Positions 13,770-27,800 of a DNA stretch of 64,000 bases are shown here, piece by piece. The position numbers and the translations under genes are program-made. How positions within the stretch are numbered: the stretch's first letter is position 1; each line of letters begins with the position of its first letter. The stretch comes from Dermatemys mawii (Eukaryota > Chordata > Testudines > Dermatemydidae), in contig ML677374.1 of NCBI GenBank assembly GCA_007922305.1, forward strand, positions 14,193,511 to 14,257,510, in the 5' to 3' direction. The notes below the pieces were generated by a model. The model did not search any database. It saw only the letters and a list, made by a program, of their open reading frames with translations, and was not told the DNA's origin.

Positions 13770-15913
13770 GCGAGAAGGCATGGCTCTGTATTCTGTAAAG
13801 CCAAGACTGCCCTCTCTAGACCTTCAGTCATCGCTACCAAGACAGGGACTTCTTTAGTCTCACATTCCACTTTCAGGAGCAGATTCCCAGGGTATTGACC
13901 AAGACAATAAATGGGCTTTGAAAACAAAGTCTTTCCATTAGCAATAGCATATAATATCAGCATTGCTTCTAATGAGAGGAATCATCTAGGGAGATGAACG
14001 ATGTTACATTACTAAACTTACCATGGACTTGTCCTGCTGACTTGCTGTTTTCTGGTTTGGTCACCCCTTTCCAATCAAGCTGAGGGACTGTAAAGTTCTA
14101 AAAATCTTAATATACACAAAAAGTGCTAAAACCCAACATGACTCATCAGCCCAGAGTTTGCTTTGCTGGGCAGAATATAACCTTATGGATGACATCACTG
14201 CATCTTTTGGAACTGTTCCAAAATGCTGCTGCTGCTTCTTTTACTTTTATTTTAGTATGGGAGAGTAGAAAGGAAATACTAGGGTAGGAGGAGAATTTTT
14301 TTCGTGTTATTAAAGAAAAAACAACTTATCCCATTTTTATTCATTTGCCAAATACAAGAGACAAACTGAAATCTTCCAAGGGATTGTGGATTGCTTCATT
14401 ATGAACACCCACTTCGGTTTCCTTAACATACTAATCTTTTATTGAATCACGCAAAGAAGATTCTAAGACCAAAAAACAAACTAGCTCAGTAACCAGCAGT
14501 CTTATGTAGCAGCTCTTTTCTAACTGGGCAGACACACAAGCGCAAGTTAGAAAATTCATTGCAACCAAGAATCATTCCTGTCTACTTGGAACACAGTGGG
14601 CACTTTGTATTCTAATTAACTTATGCGCAGTGGACTCCTAAATAATGCTCATTACTCTATTGGCATGTAATACTGTTCCAGCAACAGGCTTACTAAAGGT
14701 TTTTGATGGCATGCTAGAAGTGTATAACCTTAAATGTTATATCCCTGCCAACATCTCTTGATTGATTTCAAATTCTAAGTCATCAAATCTGATTCCAGGA
14801 ATTATGGTAGGAATAAGGAACATGTTACAATTAAGTAAGCCCAGGAAAAGATAGCAAGAGGACAGTGGCTATGAGCCACATAAGTAGGCACGTATTGTTG
14901 TATTAGACAATCCTTATGAACAACAGTTAACTCAATTATTAAATTTCCCCTCAATCATGAACACAAATTTAGAACTACATTTGTAATGAGAGTTGGCACC
15001 ACTGTGTGACCAGGCACTATGGATCCAGATTCTTTTGCACATACCTGAAAATTAAGTGATGCATCATCCAAATGCTGTATAATATCAGTTCTGACTACCC
15101 CCAAGCTTTGGGAAGTTAAGATCTAAACACCTCATGGATGATCCTAATTCCATAATGAGCAAAGCCAAAACTCAAGCAAGCATTAAGTTATCACACCACC
15201 TTTTATTAACAGCAATGTTTTGGATATTTAGATATTTTGGCTATTTGGATCCAGAGGCAGGTAGGAAGGGCAACATTTTCAAGCTTCTATGGCTAGAGTA
15301 AAAGGGAAAGGAGGGAGTAGAAGGACCTGCCCTGGGGCAACTACTTTCTTACAATTTTTCACATATTTAGTTTTGTAGTCTGTTATAAAGGCTCACTACT
15401 TTTGGGGTAACATCAGATGTAACAACAAATACATCCTCTATATCCTGTGCTTTCAGGAGTAGGGATGCCATGTTCTAATAAGACTTCCACTTCTAGCTGA
15501 CATGAACCTACAACACACTTTTCTTCCGCCTAGTAATGCCGAAAATTCAGTATACAGATAGCCGGAAATGCCCCCTCCATTCAACCAGGTGTCAGAGATC
15601 AGCAAATGTAACCACCTCCATGCACCCATCCTATCCTAAAGACAAAACCCCATCTCCCACCCCACTGTAGCCAAATTATTTCTTTCATCTCTCAAGGTAA
15701 ACATTAAGAGCATACTAAAATTCCTCAGCAGGCTGATTTTTTATTTAAAAAAGTCTGATTTCTTTCATGCATCCTACCTAAGGTCTTACACTTCTATTCT
15801 GATTAATATTTAATTTGCTAGCTGGAGTGAGTGAGCAAAGAAAAAAACCTGAAGGTCTGATCAGGCAAATTTTGAAAAAAGCGTCAGAGGTTAAAGACTG
15901 CAAACCATGCTCT

Positions 15914-16153
15914 CAGCCTTGGTCTACACCACAGAATTACTTCAGTGTAACTACGTTGCTCAGGGCTGTGAATAATCCCTGAGTGACACAGTTATACCGA
16001 CCTAAGCGGCAGTACAGACAGCGCTATGCCAGCAGGAGAGCGGAAGTGCATTAACTATGCCAATGGGAGAGGCTCTCTCATGTTGGCTTAGAGCACCTTC
16101 ATTAAAGTGCAGCATCTGCGCCAATGCAGCATTTTAAGTCTAGACTTGCCCTC
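15914..16153. mobile_element. TIR element, GGTCTACAC family
   Basis: Starts CAGCCTTGGTCTACACCACA and ends AGTCTAGACTTGCCCTC, with diverged inverted ends. The interior (GTGTAACTACGTTGCTCAGG, TTATACCGACCTAAGCGG) is typical of a common turtle non-autonomous DNA element. No coding sequence inside. Confidence 0.6.
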
Positions 16154-16974
16154 AGTCTCAAATGGCTCAGGGAAAGAATTTCACAGCTCTCAAGAATAAC
16201 TAGCCACAGGCTCTTTACACTCACTCAGTCATTGCCAATCTGAAAGAGCCCTGCGTCAACAAGCAATAGGATAGTCCTGCAGTTTCAGAGTGGTACAAGC
16301 AAAACTCAGAGCAGCTGGCCTTTTAGATGGCTGGGATCAGCCGCAGCACAGTTAAAAAAATCTCTCTGCAGCATGACAATCAAAAAAAAAAAAGCATGCA
16401 CTGGAAAAATACTGGAGTGAAATGTTGACTTATGCACCTCTGATTTCTACCACGAAGTCCTGTTTTCATGAATGTGCACACAGGCAGGTAAGATTTCAGG
16501 AAATCGGAGCTGGAATCAGTTTTGTCAGAGAATTCTGCAAAAAAGGGTATTTGCCATCTCTCACTCAATATATTGAGTACCGAAGTCTAAGCATGAGTAT
16601 TTTGGTATTTTTTAAAGAACAGTGAGTTTCTGATTTGACTGTCATGGAATTATTCACGGAACAGACAATGCAATGCAGGGAAAGCTTCATAATGCTGCCC
16701 CAAACGTGTGTTACTCCTCTAACAGAAGAGACACTTTAGGCTCCATGGCTTTTTAAAGTCTTGGCCTCTCTGCTCACACTGTTAGGAGCCTATTGTGGTG
16801 GTGATTCTGTGATGTGGACACCTGTTAATCATCTACTGGTAGCAACTTTCCATTACTGCTTACCCTAGGCTAGAGTCAGCCTAGATGTCGAAGGTCTCAG
16901 ATTCCTTTACTGAATCTCACAGCCATTCAATTCCAAACTCCAAGCTCTTAAAAGTTTTTGCTACAGTCAGACTC

Positions 16975-17155
16975 TGTGCTTGAGAGAGGGGAAGTTTTGC
17001 CTCTTAGAGGCACCCAGGGGGTGGTGTGCAATTGTCCCAGGTCACTGGGTGGGGGCTCAAGACGGTTTTGTGTTCTATTCTTAAAAATGAACCCCTAGAT
17101 ACTGAACCCAGCCCTTCTTGCTGCTGGCTCCACCTGACAGAAGGGTTACAGTAGT
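16975..17155. repeat. Probable interspersed repeat fragment
   Basis: CACCCAGGGGGTGGTGTGCA, TCCCAGGTCACTGGGTGGGG, AACCCCTAGATACTGAACCC and AGAAGGGTTACA read like part of a repeat I have met in turtle sequence, possibly retroviral-type LTR material. No matching second copy lies in the window, so the class is uncertain. Confidence 0.3.
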
Positions 17156-18270
17156 AAGAGTCAAAACAGAATACAACCTGGCCAATTCATAGTTATGGTG
17201 TTACAGCTCCATGTGTCTGTTAACGTGTACACAGACTTACGAAGAAATGTAGAACCTTTAGTGCAGCATGAATATACACAAATTCTCAAAAAACACCAAT
17301 AAAATATGAAGAAAAATTATCTAATACAAAATGGCTACCAATAAAAGGCTATGTAATTAAATTGACCAGAAGACGAAGTTCTGATCTCTGGTGCTGGTGT
17401 ACACCTGCCACAGAACTCCCTAAATAGCAGAAGCAGAATTTGGTCCCAAGTGTTGTATCCTTGTTGTTGTTTTATTGTTTGTTTCTAGATGAAGTACTGC
17501 TAATTATTTCTGTGAGAGCTTTACACTATGTTTTTTAAGTTCCAGTGAGCTTTCTATTGTTAACAGATTGATCTGGGATTTGCCCTTTTGGAAAACGAGG
17601 GTATATTTAGGGCATAAGAAACTGATGTGCTTGTTGTAGGTTGTGCCTAGTGAAGACATCACTGCAGAGTTATCAAATATATGAATGATTTTTCACTTGC
17701 CCTTGCAATTTAGCTTGTTCACCTTGCAAGAGCTTGTGAGAACCCTTTGGCTTTAGCCACACAGCACACTGGATAACCAAAGGCTTTGGGGTATTTTTCC
17801 AGTCCCCCTTACTCCATCCCACAATGAGGATCTACATTTTAGAAAGCCTAGGAAAACTGGCTGAACCAGTGCAGCAGCAAAGTGTGAAAGTCATTGCTGA
17901 TTCCACCAGTTCCGTTACACTTGAACCAAAGCGGTCAATCCAGGCACTAACTCGTATAAACACTGGGAAAATGCCATGAAAGGCTGCTGTATGTGGACAC
18001 ATGATCTCATGTTGCAAGCTCAAGCTGTTCCAGCACTTCCACTTAGCATTAGGAATTCATCATTGACTATAAGACTCCATCTGCACCATTTTACTTTCCA
18101 CTCAGAATTTTAGTGGAAGAATGATGGCAGGCTGCTTCTACAGGTGGGAGAGGTTGGTCAGTTTTTCAGAATCTAGATAATTTTAGACCTTGACCTACTG
18201 TTGAATGTCCTGAAGGAGTTGCTCTGAGTTAGTTATCCAGTTTTTTCCCTGTGATTGTTTAAAGTTGTAA

Positions 18271-18276
18271 TTTATT
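18271..18276 (-). promoter_or_regulatory. Candidate poly(A) signal AATAAA for SPNS3
   Basis: Plus-strand TTTATT, i.e. AATAAA in the transcript, about 490 nt past the SPNS3 stop. It is the first canonical hexamer found downstream. The cleavage site cannot be fixed without transcript data. Confidence 0.5.
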
Positions 18277-18763
18277 AAACTTCCATAACAGCAAGTTCTG
18301 CCCCTCCTAGTTACAATTCCACAGCCAGCCTTTGTCATCCATTCTCATAAATAAGGACATGGGGATACAGAATCCCCAGCTATGTTTGTACTTGCCCTGA
18401 GTTTCCAAGCTTTTAGACAGGCAACTCTTCATCCTGCTGCGAATTTACAGTAGCCCCATCCCCCATCTCAACTAGACATTCCACCTTAAATGGGATCGTC
18501 TTCTTTGGGATAATATCCATTTCTGTGACAACTCTATACTCCTGGCTTCTGGAGCTACTAAGCTCCTCAGAGCTCTCGTGCCAGCTTCACAGGCGGGGGT
18601 GGAGTTTGCCATATGCCATTTCAGTAGCAGTTTTTGACTCTGAGTCAAAAGCATCATAAAAATCAGTATGCAGGTTTTCCCTTCCATATGGAAGGATTGT
18701 TATTTGGCTTTTTCCTCCAACTGTAGCTTCATCAGGCAAAACAGAAAGGAGGCAGTGGCTCCT
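18271..18763 (-). other. SPNS3: Probable SPNS3 3' untranslated region
   Basis: Sequence between the stop codon and the first AATAAA on the minus strand. No other canonical poly(A) hexamer was seen in this interval. The open frame at 18472-18687 lies entirely inside it, and I treat that frame as fortuitous. Confidence 0.55.
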
Positions 18764-18828
18764 TCACGCTTTGGGGGGCTCATCCTGGAGTTCATCTTCA
18801 CTTGAAATGTAGCCTTTGTTCTCAGTAC
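18764..18828 (-). CDS. SPNS3: SPNS3 coding exon 12 (C-terminal tail and stop)
   Basis: 65 coding nt completing Gly507 and adding [20 protein letters not shown] before the TGA at 18764-18766. The tail is short, acidic and hydrophilic, as expected for the cytosolic end; SSEDE would suit casein kinase 2. The acceptor is GTTTTCCAG before GTACTG. The tail is poorly conserved between species, so this exon rests on splice signals, frame and position more than on homology. Confidence 0.78.
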
Positions 18829-21800
18829 CTGGAAAACAGAGTCTGAGTCAAAAGAAGTGGGCTACTGAACAGGAGTATTTGTGACAAGGGAACATTATAC
18901 ATCAATTTGCACTAGAATTCTTACACTTGTGAACCTAGATCCTTGCATGGAATGAAAGAGAACTTACAGGAATTGTTGTATAAGACCAGAAATTGTCCTT
19001 CTGTTCTGGCATTTTGCCTGAGAAAAAATGATGTCATGATCCAGAGAAAGACCTAAAACCCCCCCAATGTGTTGCATTATGCAATACTTATAATAATGCT
19101 ATCTTATTACGTCTTCAGATTGTAGTATTGCAAGGTTACTTGAGGAATTGCCAAGAATGGCAATTTGCTGACTTTCAAGGCACACTGCGAAGCCTATTGT
19201 CCCAAGGCATGAGGAATTTGCTTAGTCTGCTACTGTGGTTGGCTGGTTTTGCTGCGGGTTTGGGCTGAACAGCCTGCCCTTGGTTATGTCACATACTTAG
19301 AGTGTATTTTAGTTTGGGGGACAAACAGCTACAACAGTTGGCTAGGCTGATAGAGGAAATTACAAATGGACATAGAAACCTCTGCAAAGCTGCTGCGCTT
19401 CCTCACGATCTTCCTCAACATGAAGGGCTGTCAGGAGGAAAAAGCCTCCCCCTAGGACACCAATGAAGGCGCACAAGATGAAGCTGTACTGCAGGCTCCG
19501 GAAGGCCCCCAGGTGTGAATCATTCTGCCTTGTCTGGAGAGCATCAGAGATCTGGGGGGGGAACACAGTGTCATTTACTTTGGACTCAATGGCTTATTTG
19601 CTCCCTGCTTTAAATGTGTGGCTCGCAATGCCATCACTGACAAGAACAAGACTGAGAGGGCAGGAAAGGAAAACTCACTGCCTGCATGCACGAGATCTGG
19701 TAACACACACAAAATGACCTTCACTGCATATCAGCATTCACTCAGCTTAGAAGTCTCATGCAATCAGGATTTTGCCTATGTCCAGAGCTGCCAGTTTCAC
19801 GTGAGCTGGAAATACTTACAACCATGGAAGGATGGAGCGCTCATGCAATAGCCATTAACTTATTTTATTGGGTTACCTACTTGGTCTCCATAAAACAGGC
19901 TTGAGCCACATTTCAAGTCTGTACAAAGGTTTGAGTCATTTTTTGCATCATCAGAATGTCTTCACCCATCCCTCATCAAGGCTTTTACTTTTAATAGATG
20001 GGTGGGTGTCAAAGCTGGCTCTGTTGGCAGAAGTAGGCGGAAGCAGCAGTAAGAGACAAGAAGAGAAGGGTAGGGTCTTCAGGGGGAGGAAAGGAAGTCT
20101 GATTTTGAGCAAGGAAGCGTTCAAGAGAAGGTGGGGTAACATGGTAAGAAATGGAAAGGAGGAGGTCTTAATAGCTGCATATTCTATGGAATGGAGTGGG
20201 AGGATGCAGGAGTCATGACGGGCCCAAATGAATGAGTTTGAGCTGATGATGAGCACTCATTTCAAGATGTTCAATAAAAACCTCAGTATTTAACTTCACT
20301 CCCCCTCGGAGAGCAGAGCTGAGGAATGGATACAGAAGGGCGGTTCTTTTTACTCTTACATTGTTGGCCTGTCATACACCTGATAAGCTAAATGACTTAC
20401 AATATACACAAACAAGAGCCTCTTAAAGCCACACTGCTATGCTATAATTATTTATGGCAATTTACCCAGATCAGAGGAAGATTAACTGCAAACAGGCAGC
20501 CAGGGATTGTACCGTGAGTTTTTGCTAAAATGCAGATTTGACACATTTATTTAAAGCACAGTAAGGAAATCTTTGCACCTCAGAACACATGCTCAGGTTT
20601 GCGCCACAATGTTAAAAATAGAAGTGTAGAGCCCCAGCTTCAGCCCAAGCGGGAATGTCTACATGGTTAGTTTTTGCCTTACAGCAGGAGCCTGATGCTG
20701 TAGACCCAGGCTCTCAGAGTCACTGCCAGGGGGCATCTCTTTTTGCAGTGTAGACATACCCTCTAAAAGAGGCCACACAAAAGCTTTCCAGAGTGGATTG
20801 TTTTAAAAAATCAAGAACTAGAGGAAGCAGGTTAGCATGCACCAGCAAGACCTGAACACGGAATATTCCATGTCTGGCCAGCGAGATCAGGGATGGGTGA
20901 ATTTCAGAAGGGTTGATGGTGGGATTCACACAAGCCTTCCAAAGTCTGATGTTTACCCGAATGTCTCGAGTTCTAGAAATACTGCAGAAAAGAGGCTTTT
21001 TGCACAAGAATCCCAGTTGGAAATACAACAGTCTTAGTCATTAACTTATTAGGTCTGCTTAGCGTAGTGTGGCTTGCAAGGACAGTTACATCATTATGTA
21101 TCATCACGTAAACAGTTCTATGAGTAACGGTTGGATATGACATAGGAGGCTTATACTTTTTTCCTTACATGCTTTTAAGCAACAATTTAAATATTCCACA
21201 CAAGGTAATATATTTGCAAACAGCAACACAACTCAAAAAAGCATTTTGCATGTAAATTACTAACAGGATGCAACAGGTCTGGGAAATGGGCTTGGAGAAG
21301 CCACATGACAGAACAAAATCTAGACCAGCAGTTCACAAAGCACATTCAGTGGGAAGCCTCAATCTAGGCTCTTATGGGCAAGTATCCACACCATAATGCA
21401 TCACTATACCTGGCACTAATACGGAATCTAGGAGTCTCCCCGATGCCAAATGATATGATTCTCCTATCTTGTGGCAGGACTATCTTGGCTGCAGGATTAA
21501 CTTATCAGCTGAGAATCTCATTGGCCATGAGTAGCAGCTGCACCAGGTGAGCCAAAGGGAAATTTCCTTCTGGCCAGACTGCTAGCAGCTGTGCTAAGGT
21601 GCTCTCATCTGGAAGTCACTATGTGTACCCCATATCAGGTGATTCCCTCTGACTCTGCTTGATGTTATTAACATAAATGTATGAAGGAGGCAGAACTGAA
21701 GTTTCTGGCACAATGCCAAATCCATATGGAATCCAGTTGCTGTACTATAGGTTTTGAAATCCTCCTAAGCAAGAATCTTCTCTTCCTTCTCCTAGACCAC

Positions 21801-24800
21801 TACAAAGGACACATTTAAGAACTAAGTAAAGTACCTACTAACTTCAGAACTAATGAGAATGATATACAGAATGCCAAATGTGTTTGTCACAAAAGAGCAA
21901 GGGGTGTTCCAGCTAACCATCACTGGTGGTAAAAAGGAACAGAGGGGGAGACAGGTCAGTATGGCCCAATATTGAGGTGCCACTCCAGGAGGCACCTGGA
22001 CCAACCTGACGGATCCTGCTAGGGGAAAAATCTTTGGGCTGCCATGCGCACATACCTGACTGGAATTGACATGAACAAGCACTCGAAGAACTCAAAGCTC
22101 ATAACCAGGTGCTTTGTGTAGAATATGCCGTGGCTCTTCAGGCACTCATGAGCAATGCAGCCTTCCTCAGCTATCCAATAAGAGCTTAGCACTACTGTGT
22201 AAAGGTTATTGCACATCAGAGAGATTTTCAAAGCAGCAGAGCCACAAAATCAAAACCAGCATTCATCAGACCACTCACATGTACTTTTCTTCAGCGAGCA
22301 TATTTCTGCCAAATTTCAATTGGCTATCCCATTTAGGCACTGGAATCACTGAACCTTTCAATTATTTTTGGAAGTAACAAAGTTCATTCCCACTCCTTGA
22401 ATTCTTTTCCTTTCCTCAGTCTTTCCACCTCTTGTCTTTCAGTGTGAATTTTTTTGAAAGTTTGAGTCCAAAAAGGTCAAGTTTTGGAAAGTTAGGAGCA
22501 TTTGAGACCAGGGGCTTGGAATGCCAATCATGATGCAACCTGAGCTAGAGCAATCCACCTGCTATTACAAGAGTTGCATATTTTGAGTTTTCCAGAGGGT
22601 ATTTTGCAGAATGAGATCTTGCCCACAGATTTTATTTAATTGTATTTTACATTCTGAGGTGCAAAATGATATTTGATCAGTTCCCTGGAAATTGTCCATT
22701 AACTTGGCAGAAAAGTTCTGGATTTAAACACTCTGAACAAGTACCATTGCCATAATCAGACTGCTAACCGAATCCTTATGAATTAGTATAGCTGATATCA
22801 AAGTGAAGTCCTAAGCCGGCAGACACTTTTGTACTCAATGGGACTAATCATATGTATAGAGTTAAGCTTCTACTTAAGGGTTTGCAGGGCCAGGAGGCCA
22901 ATTCCATAATGCAAGAAAGACTATTCAAAGCATTTCCAATCTGGGACCAGGAATCATAGTCTATTCTTCAGAAATTTCCAAATGTTTTATATTTAAAAAA
23001 GTTTGGATAAGCTTCAGAGAAGTAGCTATAAAATCCTATTACTTACAAGTCCAATGAAGTATGGGCTGCCTGCATCTCCCAGCAAATGGCTCATGAAAAT
23101 CTGCAAGGCAACAGCTGTTGACTGGCACTTTGGTACCACCACATACTGGAACAAAACAAGAGGTCATCAATATTTGAAGAATCAATAATTCCGTGAATGA
23201 CGTGCACAGATCTAGGCTACAGTAATACTGCAAGCCGCAGACTACTTTCTGTGATTGGCTTTGAAAAACTATTCAGTGAAAAAAATTCAGAAGAAAGAAT
23301 GAAGGTAAAATGGGGAGAATGTGACACTCCATTCATAGCCTTCTCCCCTATTCCTCCTTTTGCCCCTCGTAACTGGAGGACGGTTAGCTGGCCACTTCAC
23401 CTTGAATGGTCCATTGTTTACCATAAGCAGTTAACACCATGTTTCAATCTGTTTCACAGATTCTTCTCTTGTGAACAGAAGTTGATCGAATAAAAGACCT
23501 CACCCACCTTGTCTTTCAAGGCAGTGTGTACTGATCCATTCTGCCATGTGATTTTAGCTTTTATACATGATGCCAAACGATAGCCACTGTGGCTTTATTG
23601 ACTTACCTATAAGTAGATACTTGCACACACACCTACTATGGAATGGACATTGTCAAGCACTCAAAAAATATATGTACCTGTGTTTCCAAGACACTGAAAA
23701 GCACTGAGATAATTACATGATTTTTAAAAATGTAATATGATCATTTTGGATAATGGAGAAGATAAACTATGCATATAAGTACAATGGGATCCTATATAGT
23801 TTGTGCTTCTTTTCTGTTTTGACAGTATGTTTACATTATTACACATAGCCAAGGAATGCATTTATACAGTCCTGAAATACCAGTCTTTTTATCTGTATTA
23901 TCTTTGAAGAGAAAGATATATTCATGCATACAGCCCAGAGCTAGCACACACACACTCAGATCAACTGCAGTTAAGCCCAAGTCAACCTGGGGTCTACAGA
24001 TAAATACACAGTGATACTATGGTAGTGCCACAAAGTCCCAACTGAGATTAGGGTTCCATTGCACTAGGCAGCCAAGATAAGCCTACATCTGGAGAATGGA
24101 GTATATGTTAACATGTCTTCAACATTGTACCCTTATTGTGGACAAGGATAAGTTGTATTTTAGAAACATGTCAACTGGTCATGGTTAACCCCAAGAGTAA
24201 AATTGTATTTAACAATGTGTTGAAGATCCGTTAACACACTATGTATTCTTTAACACACTATGTATTTTCCTGATGTAGAAATACCCTGAGTATGACAATT
24301 CCTGCCCGTGGATTAAGGCAACCCTTGGATTTTACAATCAGATGAGACAACACCAAAGCTCCAGATCCAAATAGTTTGGGAACTGCGCTGGACTTCACAG
24401 TTGAGGCTCCTCTCCATCCAGTAAGTCAATGGAAAGAAGCTATGTAACATTATATTCCTTTCTTTCTTCTCTTCTGTTAAAGGCTCATGTGCTTAAAATC
24501 TTAGATGAGATAGGACCAGACAAGGACACAGTGCTGCATTGTAAATTATTAACATTCTTCTCATAAATATAGAAACTGTCCCTCACCTTAGGGCATCTCA
24601 TAAAGTATTTAATGTGATGGCTGGTGTTTTTCTTTCTAAACCCAAGGTGCCTGCATTAGCTATTATGAGAGATTAAGTATTTGTTTCTTGTCTGTGCAAA
24701 ACGGAGCTAACAGGCAAGGCAAAGAAGTCTTAGAAAAAGATCTGCTTTCATGTTTGATGTGCACGTGAAGTTCATTAACATGCTTTGTGTCTGTCTATGT

Positions 24801-27800
24801 GTCACCTTCCATGTAAAGAGATTCCAGAGCTCTTGACAGAGGGATCAGTCCACCCATCACATATAACTGCTTCAGCTGAAACTGAAGGTGGAAATTAGGA
24901 AGACTAAAAGTAATTACTCAAGATAGTTTTGGACAGGACCCCAGGATTAACACCCATACTCTTGCAAAAAAGGACCATACACTTTTTAGTTACAAGAAGA
25001 GGTCAGGTTCCACACATAAACATTTTATGCAGTTATATCAGTATAGCTTATTCCTATATTGGAAAGAGAAGTTAGCTTAATGGGTATAATTGCATCCACA
25101 CTATGGTTTGTATCAGTGTAACTATTTTGGTTCAAAATAAAATTTACCTCCCTAACTGACATAGCCATGCCAGTACAAAAATATGGGTGAATAGAGCAGG
25201 CCTCAATTTTAGGTCATCAAGATATCATCTGTAATAGCTCCAGTGCCTCCCTCTACACCATGTTGAGGCCTTGGGTTCAGCACAAACAGACACAAGAGCA
25301 CTGCCTAGTTAGTAAATAGCAATCCTTGTTGTACCTGGGTTTTCCATAAAGGTCCCCATTTGGGGTCTAGCCAGGCAGGTAGCATTGACTGCTGTTGGCA
25401 TCACTTCAAAATTAAATTCTAGTGTTCTCCAGGGACTTTACATGAAATGCCCCTTCCCTCATGCATTATTCAGACATGAGTTTGTATATGTTGCTTTAAT
25501 AGCATCTTACTTCAAACATTATGCCTACATAAACTGGAACCAAAATAACTAAGGCCATGTCTTGAAAAAGGTGTGTCTGTTTACAGTGAGACAACAAGTA
25601 CATGTTAGTTATCTTGGCATAAAGTTCCAGTGGAGAAAAACGCAGGTAGTTTTTACCATGAGGTAGGTAGGCATGGTCAGGCACAGGGTGGCGCGTGTGT
25701 GTGTGTAAAATACATATATGGTCTAGTTTAAAGTTCTATGAACTGTGTCATACAGGAGGTCAGACTAGATGATTACAATGGTTCCTTTTGACCTTGGAAT
25801 CTATGAATGTTAACTGTGTATCTAGGTTAGGTTAGAACTGCCTGCATTTTGTCACCATTAGGATTTTATAGGAGCTATTACATTTCCTCTCTTGCTGTGA
25901 GCACATCTCTTTGCTGGCAGTGAAGACTTTCTTTAAAAAAAATTCATGCCACTAGTTATTTTGGTGCGAATCTGTGTGTGGATGCTTTTTTGAAAAAAAA
26001 AGTCCTATTTAGATATAACTGGGCACTTAAACTAAGTATCCACACACACAGAGTTGCCCCTAAGTAAATAACTAGTGTCATGAACTACAACCAGTTGAAT
26101 TATTTCAGTTCCAGCTTGTATATTGACAAGCCCTTACTACATCCATCTAGATAACAGCTTTATGTTGATTAATGTTATAGGTTTAACCACTGACCTTCAT
26201 TTAAAATAACTGCAAGATACAATTAAGCACAGATCGCTACCCAAAACAAAGGGATAAGTCAGCTCAGGAATTTACAAAGCTGGATAAATGAACTTTGCTT
26301 AATATCGTTTTGGCTAAATGTGTGGTGTGCATGGCAAGAGAGAGACAGATGCACTGTGTGGCCCTGTGAGAATCTGAGGGAGAGGTTTGGGGTTGGGTAC
26401 TGACTGAAATAAGTTTGGACCTGTGAAGCAGGAGACAGACAGTCTCTTACTGTTGTTTGATTGTTCCTATATTTGGGGAAACAGGATGTGCACATTTCCT
26501 CAAACAAAACCTGGCTTCATCATCAATTTCTCCTCCTAGTGCAAACAATCGGCAAGGCCCAAAATTTGACGAGCCACTTTGGTCAAAACTGTAAGATGTC
26601 TTATGCTATTCGGGTCCTAGAAACATGGCCATGGCTACAGTAACAGGCAAGATGTCCCAAACAAATATCTTAATTTACAGGGCCTATCCTGCTTGCCCTG
26701 ATGAGTTAACAGAGATAGCCTCTTGCTAATTGGCTACATGAAGGAGTTTACTAACAATAGAAGTGTGGTTCTTGTGTTTCAGTGCTGGATGCACAAGACT
26801 GAGTATGTTCCCAGGGGAGCTGCCATTCACACTCCCAGTGGTGACACACACAAATGTACCCATATACCTCACAAGCCACTCCCAAATCAGATAAACTGAC
26901 CCAGTCCCAACCCAAAGCCTCCTGCCAAAGCATCTTCCTCACCCCAAGCTGCTGGAAACATCTTATGCACACACTGACACCCCACAAGTAAATGTGCTCT
27001 TCCCCGGCTGCCTTCTTCCCTCATGACTGTTGTGGTTCACTTTGGTAACCAGACTCATACACATGGAGACTCCATCTACAACCTCTCTAGAAGAGAGCCA
27101 CGAAGGAGATTGGCACCTCTCCACTCACACAAGTTATTATGGCTACGGTTGTACATTAGTTCTTTTCAGGTTTAGTGCTGGGGGTGGGGAAAGGCACAGA
27201 GATTGCTACATTCAGTACAGCTCAATTCAATAGCCAACAAAAGAGCAGTGGCCTTATCATTCAGCCAGCATCTTCCTTTGTCTGCATCTCCACAGGTTGC
27301 AGGATAAATAAAGCCTGGAGATATTTTATGGATAGCAACACCACTTTGGGAGGAAAAAAAAGTCACTTTCATGGCAAAATAAGAACAGCCATTCCCAAGA
27401 CCAGCCGTATTATCAGCAACTGTCTGAATGATACAAATGACAATACAGAAATATAAAAAACCCAAGATTAAATGGTTACTGTGTCGCACTGCAGCTAAGA
27501 TGATAGCATCAGTACACTTAACCCACACAGCTTTTCAATGCAATGGATACAATTCCTAAGTTATAATAGCCTTGAGTGAGCAAAGACACAACAAGTGATC
27601 TAAGTGAAGATTGGTGTAACCAGGAAAATGAGAATTGCTGAAGTTTACAATTTAGGATTACATCACAAAGCATTCTCAGAAAATAGGTTACTGCACTTTG
27701 CCCCCAGGGGCATTTAGTCACTAATAAAATGGTGGAAGAGTTCTGCACTGGCAAGTGAGAAAATTAAAAGGCTTGGACCTGACTGGTGTAGTGTCACCTT

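Larger units (their letters stand above)
1..18270. other. Intergenic region downstream of SPNS3
   Basis: No exon with homology and splice support was found on either strand. Recognisable content is a CR1 3' end (3474-3590), MIR-like SINE pieces (5170-5715, 7018-7165), short repeats with CAGATTTTC arms (1735-1880, 5361-5560), a TIR-element piece (13575-13769), a full TIR element (15914-16153), a SINE (12165-12310) and a repeat-like stretch at 16975-17155. The rest is AT-rich, unclassified sequence. In mammals SPNS2 would be expected on this side. Confidence 0.6.

Noticed and set aside
18472..18687. 71-residue minus-strand frame just past the SPNS3 stop
   Set aside because: It lies within the inferred 3' UTR, no acceptor or family match was found, and exon 12 already ends the gene in frame.
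25691..25710. GT microsatellite
   Set aside because: Only a handful of GT units; too short to annotate as a meaningful repeat.
27172..27528. Overlapping open frames on both strands in intron 9 (118 and 93 residues)
   Set aside because: No domain, no splice-supported neighbours, and they mirror each other; treated as chance.
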